Positions 15,353 through 17,779 of a stretch of DNA of 17,779 nt are shown piece after piece. Under the pieces are notes generated by a model, which was not told the DNA's origin, did not search any database, and worked only from the letters and a program-made list of their open reading frames with translations. A program made the position numbers and the translations under genes. Source of the stretch: an uncultured Collinsella sp. (GTDB lineage Bacteria; Actinomycetota; Coriobacteriia; Coriobacteriales; Coriobacteriaceae); assembly GCA_902470915.1 (NCBI GenBank), contig CABRIB010000037.1, forward strand, positions 1-17,779. Reading direction: 5' to 3'. The stretch's first letter is position 1. Every line of letters starts with the position of its first letter.

Positions 15353-15670
15353 CTATGCCACAGGCTTAACATCATCCATGACGACGTTATCCATAGCAGC
15401 TCGATTGATCTGGTGAACGTAGATAGAAAGGCGGATGGCCGTGCGCGACTCCCCGTTAATGAGGATGTCGGAGAACACGGGCGCGCAGGAAATATCAAAA
15501 CCGGTTGGAATCAAAAAACCGCGCGCGATAGCCACGGCCTTAATAGCCTGGTTGACCGCACCGGCGCCGACACACTGGATGTTGACGGGTACACCATCCT
15601 TGACCATGCCGGCGATGGCGCCGGCAACGGACGCGGGCGATGATTTGCTTGATACCTTCAGGCAATCCAT
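15353..15670 (-). CDS. spoVS: Stage V sporulation protein S family protein
   Basis: A small (105-residue) Alba-like protein. The family is best known from Bacillus sporulation but also occurs in non-sporulating bacteria, where its job is poorly understood; nucleic-acid binding is suspected. The signature is unmistakable: LKVSSKSSPASVAGAIAG (4-21), GAGAVNQAIKAVAIARGFL and SRTAIRLSIYV. The tail of about 17 residues after the core is longer than in Bacillus. ATG 15668-15670 has AGGAG about 8 nt upstream; the longer frame is rejected. It is 74 nt after the ATPase gene and 49 nt before miaB, as in the rny - ymdB - spoVS neighbourhood of Bacillus. No other sporulation gene is in view. Confidence 0.92.
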   Translation of the reverse strand: MDCLKVSSKSSPASVAGAIAGMVKDGVPVNIQCVGAGAVNQAIKAVAIARGFLIPTGFDISCAPVFSDILINGESRTAIRLSIYVHQINRAAMDNVVMDDVKPVA

Positions 15671-15686
15671 GAAGAAACTCCTGCGT

Positions 15687-15738
15687 TTAAAAGTACGTTT
15701 TAACTGCAATAACTTTATCGTACCGAGTGGACTCGGTA
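15687..15738 (-). promoter_or_regulatory. Two small dyads in the ATPase-spoVS spacer
   Basis: TACCGAGT/ACTCGGTA (15721-15728 and 15731-15738) is a perfect 8-bp pair with 2 nt between. TTAAAA/TTTTAA (15687-15692 and 15698-15703) is nearer to spoVS. Neither has a T-run, so they could be operators or a stability hairpin that separates expression of the two genes. Confidence 0.35.
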
Positions 15739-15744
15739 AAGGCA

Positions 15745-16830
15745 CTATTCCTCTTTGGCAAGATCGAAGGTCACGGTGATTCGATCACGCGAAACACGAA
15801 TCTTTGGGTCGCCGCAAAGGTTGAGATAGTACCGAGCGGCAAGGTCATTAAAGTCGCGCTCCACAGCACGCGAAAACTGTGCTATGTCATCCTTGGCAAT
15901 ACGTAGCCCGCGACGATCCTTCGCGAGATCGACAGGAGCCGGCGCATGCGAGGACGAATCACGCTCGCGCAGCAGACGCGCAGTCACACCGCGAACGGGC
16001 TTAATCTGCCCTGCCAAAATGCGATGGGCCGTGCGCTCAGACATCTCAAGACCCAAACCCGAACAGATACGGATAAAGTCCTCGGCATCAGAGGCAAGGC
16101 CTAAACGATCGACAACTGGAAGCTCGCTCTCGTCATCAATGAACAGGAGACGCGACGTATCGAGGCGACTTGACGCCTGAGCATAAAGGGTCGCGGCAAT
16201 CTCAGACGGAGAACCAAGATAGACATCGCAACCACGCAACTCCTCGAGCGCAAACTCACAAGCAGCGCGAATAATATTATGCGGACCGCGAGCACAGACA
16301 TAACGCCCGTCCTCATCCTTGACGGCCTGGGGCCAGCTGGACTGATCGGCACGCTCACTGAGGCGGTCGGCCGCAACGCTCACCTTAAAGGCTGAGCCAA
16401 GATCGACACCGGACGTAACCACGCGGGCCTCGTCGGTGTTCTGCTTGATCGAAAACAATGCCATGCCACGACCGTGAACGCCCCAACGGTCCATCTTCAT
16501 GCTCTCGAGCTTGGAGGTAACACGGGCATCGAAGATTCGCTCTTGCATATCCTGCGGAACGCCCGAACCGTTATCCAGAAAGACAAGCGTGCGGACGCCA
16601 TCTTCCTTAGTCGTGGCGACATAGACCTTGTCGGCGCCGGCATCGCGAGCATTACGGAGCATTTCGATGACGATATCCTCGACATGCTGAATGTCGTGCT
16701 TCGCCTGGCGCCGCTCGGCCTCCGAAACGCGGAGACGGACATACCCCTCGCCAAGGTTCTCCTCGACGCGAAGGTTGCCCTCCCCCGACATCGACGCGAT
16801 AAAGGAGATGAGCTCGTTCGCGTCGCTCAT
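15745..16830 (-). CDS. GHKL-family ATP-binding protein
   Basis: A 361-residue protein with a GHKL (gyrase/Hsp90/histidine kinase/MutL) ATP-binding fold. The N-box is EMLRNARDAGADKVYV (E56, N60, D63), G1 is FLDNGSG (84-90) and G2 is WGVHGRGMAL (116-125). The motifs resemble MutL/Hsp90-like or topoisomerase-VI-like members more than sensor kinases; no phospho-acceptor histidine domain or membrane segment is visible. Residues about 190-290 are helical and unassigned; 305-361 form a small C-terminal domain ending IRVSRDRITVTFDLAKEE. ATG 16828-16830 is preferred over an upstream in-frame GTG (16854) that would overlap rny. It begins 1 nt after the rny stop, so the two are cotranscribed. The cellular role is not known to me. 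Confidence 0.85.
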   Translation of the reverse strand: MSDANELISFIASMSGEGNLRVEENLGEGYVRLRVSEAERRQAKHDIQHVEDIVIEMLRNARDAGADKVYVATTKEDGVRTLVFLDNGSGVPQDMQERIFDARVTSKLESMKMDRWGVHGRGMALFSIKQNTDEARVVTSGVDLGSAFKVSVAADRLSERADQSSWPQAVKDEDGRYVCARGPHNIIRAACEFALEELRGCDVYLGSPSEIAATLYAQASSRLDTSRLLFIDDESELPVVDRLGLASDAEDFIRICSGLGLEMSERTAHRILAGQIKPVRGVTARLLRERDSSSHAPAPVDLAKDRRGLRIAKDDIAQFSRAVERDFNDLAARYYLNLCGDPKIRVSRDRITVTFDLAKEE

Positions 16831-16831
16831 G

Positions 16832-17735
16832 TTATTTAGCGATATCGACAGCACGGCTCTCGCGAATCACGACGACGCGCACCTGACCGGGATACTCCAT
16901 CTCTTCCTCGATCTGATGGGCGATATCGTGAGCCAGAACCGTGGACTGGGCATCGGAGATCTTGTCAGGCTGAACCATGACGTGGACCTCGCGACCAGCC
17001 TGCATGGCATAGGTACGCTCGACGCCGTCATGGGAGTTGGCGATCTCCTCGAGCTTCTCGAGACGCTTGATGTAGTTCTCGGCAGACTCGCGACGGGCAC
17101 CGGGGCGAGAAGCAGAGACGGCATCAGCGGCCTGTACCAGGACATCGAGCACCGTGTTGGGGTCAACATCGGCGTGGTGAGCCTCGATAGCGTGGACGAT
17201 AACGGGCTTCTCGCCATAACGGCGGGCAAGCTCGGCGCCGATGACGGCATGCGGGCCCTCGACGTCGTGGTCGATTGCCTTGCCCAGGTCATGAAGCAGG
17301 CCGGCGCGCTTGGCGGTCACAACGTCCAGGCCAAGCTCGGAAGCCATCACGCCGCACAGGTCAGAGACTTCGAGGGAGTGCTGAAGCACGTTCTGACCAA
17401 ACGAGGTACGGTAGCGCAGGGCACCAAGGGTCTTGACGATCTCGGGGTGCAGGTCGTGAATGCCGGTGTCGAAAGCAGCCTGCTCGCCGGCCTCGCGCAC
17501 GCGCTGCTGAACCAGGTCGGCAGCCTTGTGATACATCTCCTCGATGCGGGCGGGGTGAATGCGGCCGTCGGCGATGAGGTTCTCGAGGGCGACACGGGCG
17601 GTCTCGCGACGGACCGGGTCGAAGCTCGAAAGAACGACGGTCTCGGGCGTGTCGTCGATCACGAGGTTGACGCCGGAAACCTGCTCGAAGGTCCGGATGT
17701 TGCGACCCTCGCGACCGATGATACGACCCTTGAGG
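16832..17735 (-). CDS. rny: Ribonuclease Y, 5'-truncated by the contig end
   Basis: Endoribonuclease that starts mRNA decay, normally about 500 residues and anchored in the membrane. Only the last 300 residues are here. The KH domain GRIIGREGRNIRTFE is at the beginning, followed by the HD phosphodiesterase domain with LLHDLGKAIDHDVEGPHA. The C-terminal part runs to MEYPGQVRVVVIRE and the TAA at 16832-16834. The transmembrane anchor and coiled coil are missing because the genomic sequence stops at 17735. The apparent ATG at 17750-17752 is adapter sequence, so the residues MCIRDS are artificial and should not be annotated. The ATPase gene follows after 1 nt. Confidence 0.95.
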
Positions 17736-17779
17736 CTGTCTCTTATACACATCTGACGCTGCCGACGATACTCCTTGTG
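17736..17779. other. Illumina Nextera adapter read-through (not genomic)
   Basis: CTGTCTCTTATACACATCT (17736-17754) is the Nextera transposase mosaic end. GACGCTGCCGACGA (17755-17768) completes the reverse complement of the Nextera read-1 adapter. TACTCCTT (17769-17776) is the reverse complement of the i5 index AAGGAGTA (S507/N507), and GTG (17777-17779) starts the P5 flow-cell sequence. The contig end was not trimmed. Confidence 0.98.

Overview
The window is a run of ordinary bacterial chromosome, most likely from a Coriobacteriia actinobacterium, with Collinsella or a close relative as the best guess (inferred from gene content, not from a marker-gene comparison). Two gene groups match the actinobacterial order known from Mycobacterium tuberculosis: pgsA-like / GarA-like FHA / MerR (compare Rv1822, Rv1827, Rv1828), and lexA divergent from LysM gene plus nrdR (compare Rv2720, Rv2719c, Rv2718c). 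The rny / ATPase / spoVS / miaB / miaA / hflX group instead resembles Firmicutes order. That mixture, a SpoVS homologue without other sporulation genes, and moderately high GC fit Coriobacteriia.

Layout. Positions 1-308 hold no gene I can support, but contain a 14-bp inverted repeat. From 309 to 4126 (+) lie a CDP-alcohol phosphatidyltransferase, a GarA-like FHA protein, a MerR regulator, apt and a secreted coiled-coil NlpC/P60 hydrolase. DegV (+, 4291-5157) converges on a DUF1836 regulator (-, 5231-5842) across a strong two-way terminator. A matching operator-like dyad lies upstream of both genes. trxB (-) and an MGDG-synthase/UgtP-type glycosyltransferase (+) diverge from a 117-bp spacer. 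The glycosyltransferase then converges on the LysM-nrdR-dut operon (-) across a 461-bp spacer packed with large nested palindromes, the most unusual structure here. lexA plus an overlapping DUF1624 membrane protein (+) diverge from the LysM gene across three LexA-box-like sequences, one of them inside the spacer of a good promoter. hflX, miaA, miaB, spoVS, a GHKL ATPase and a truncated rny fill the rest on the minus strand.

How the genes work together. The lexA/LysM pair looks like an SOS divergon in which the LysM membrane protein is a YneA/ChiZ-type division inhibitor, followed by nucleotide-pool genes (nrdR, dut). miaB, miaA and hflX are chained by 1-nt TAATG overlaps and serve tRNA position-37 modification and ribosome rescue. 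rny, the ATPase and spoVS form an RNA/nucleoid-related block of partly unknown role.

The last 44 bases (17736-17779) are not genomic. They are Illumina Nextera adapter read-through, including a readable i5 index, and they cut off rny. No tRNA, rRNA, CRISPR array, transposase or phage gene was seen.
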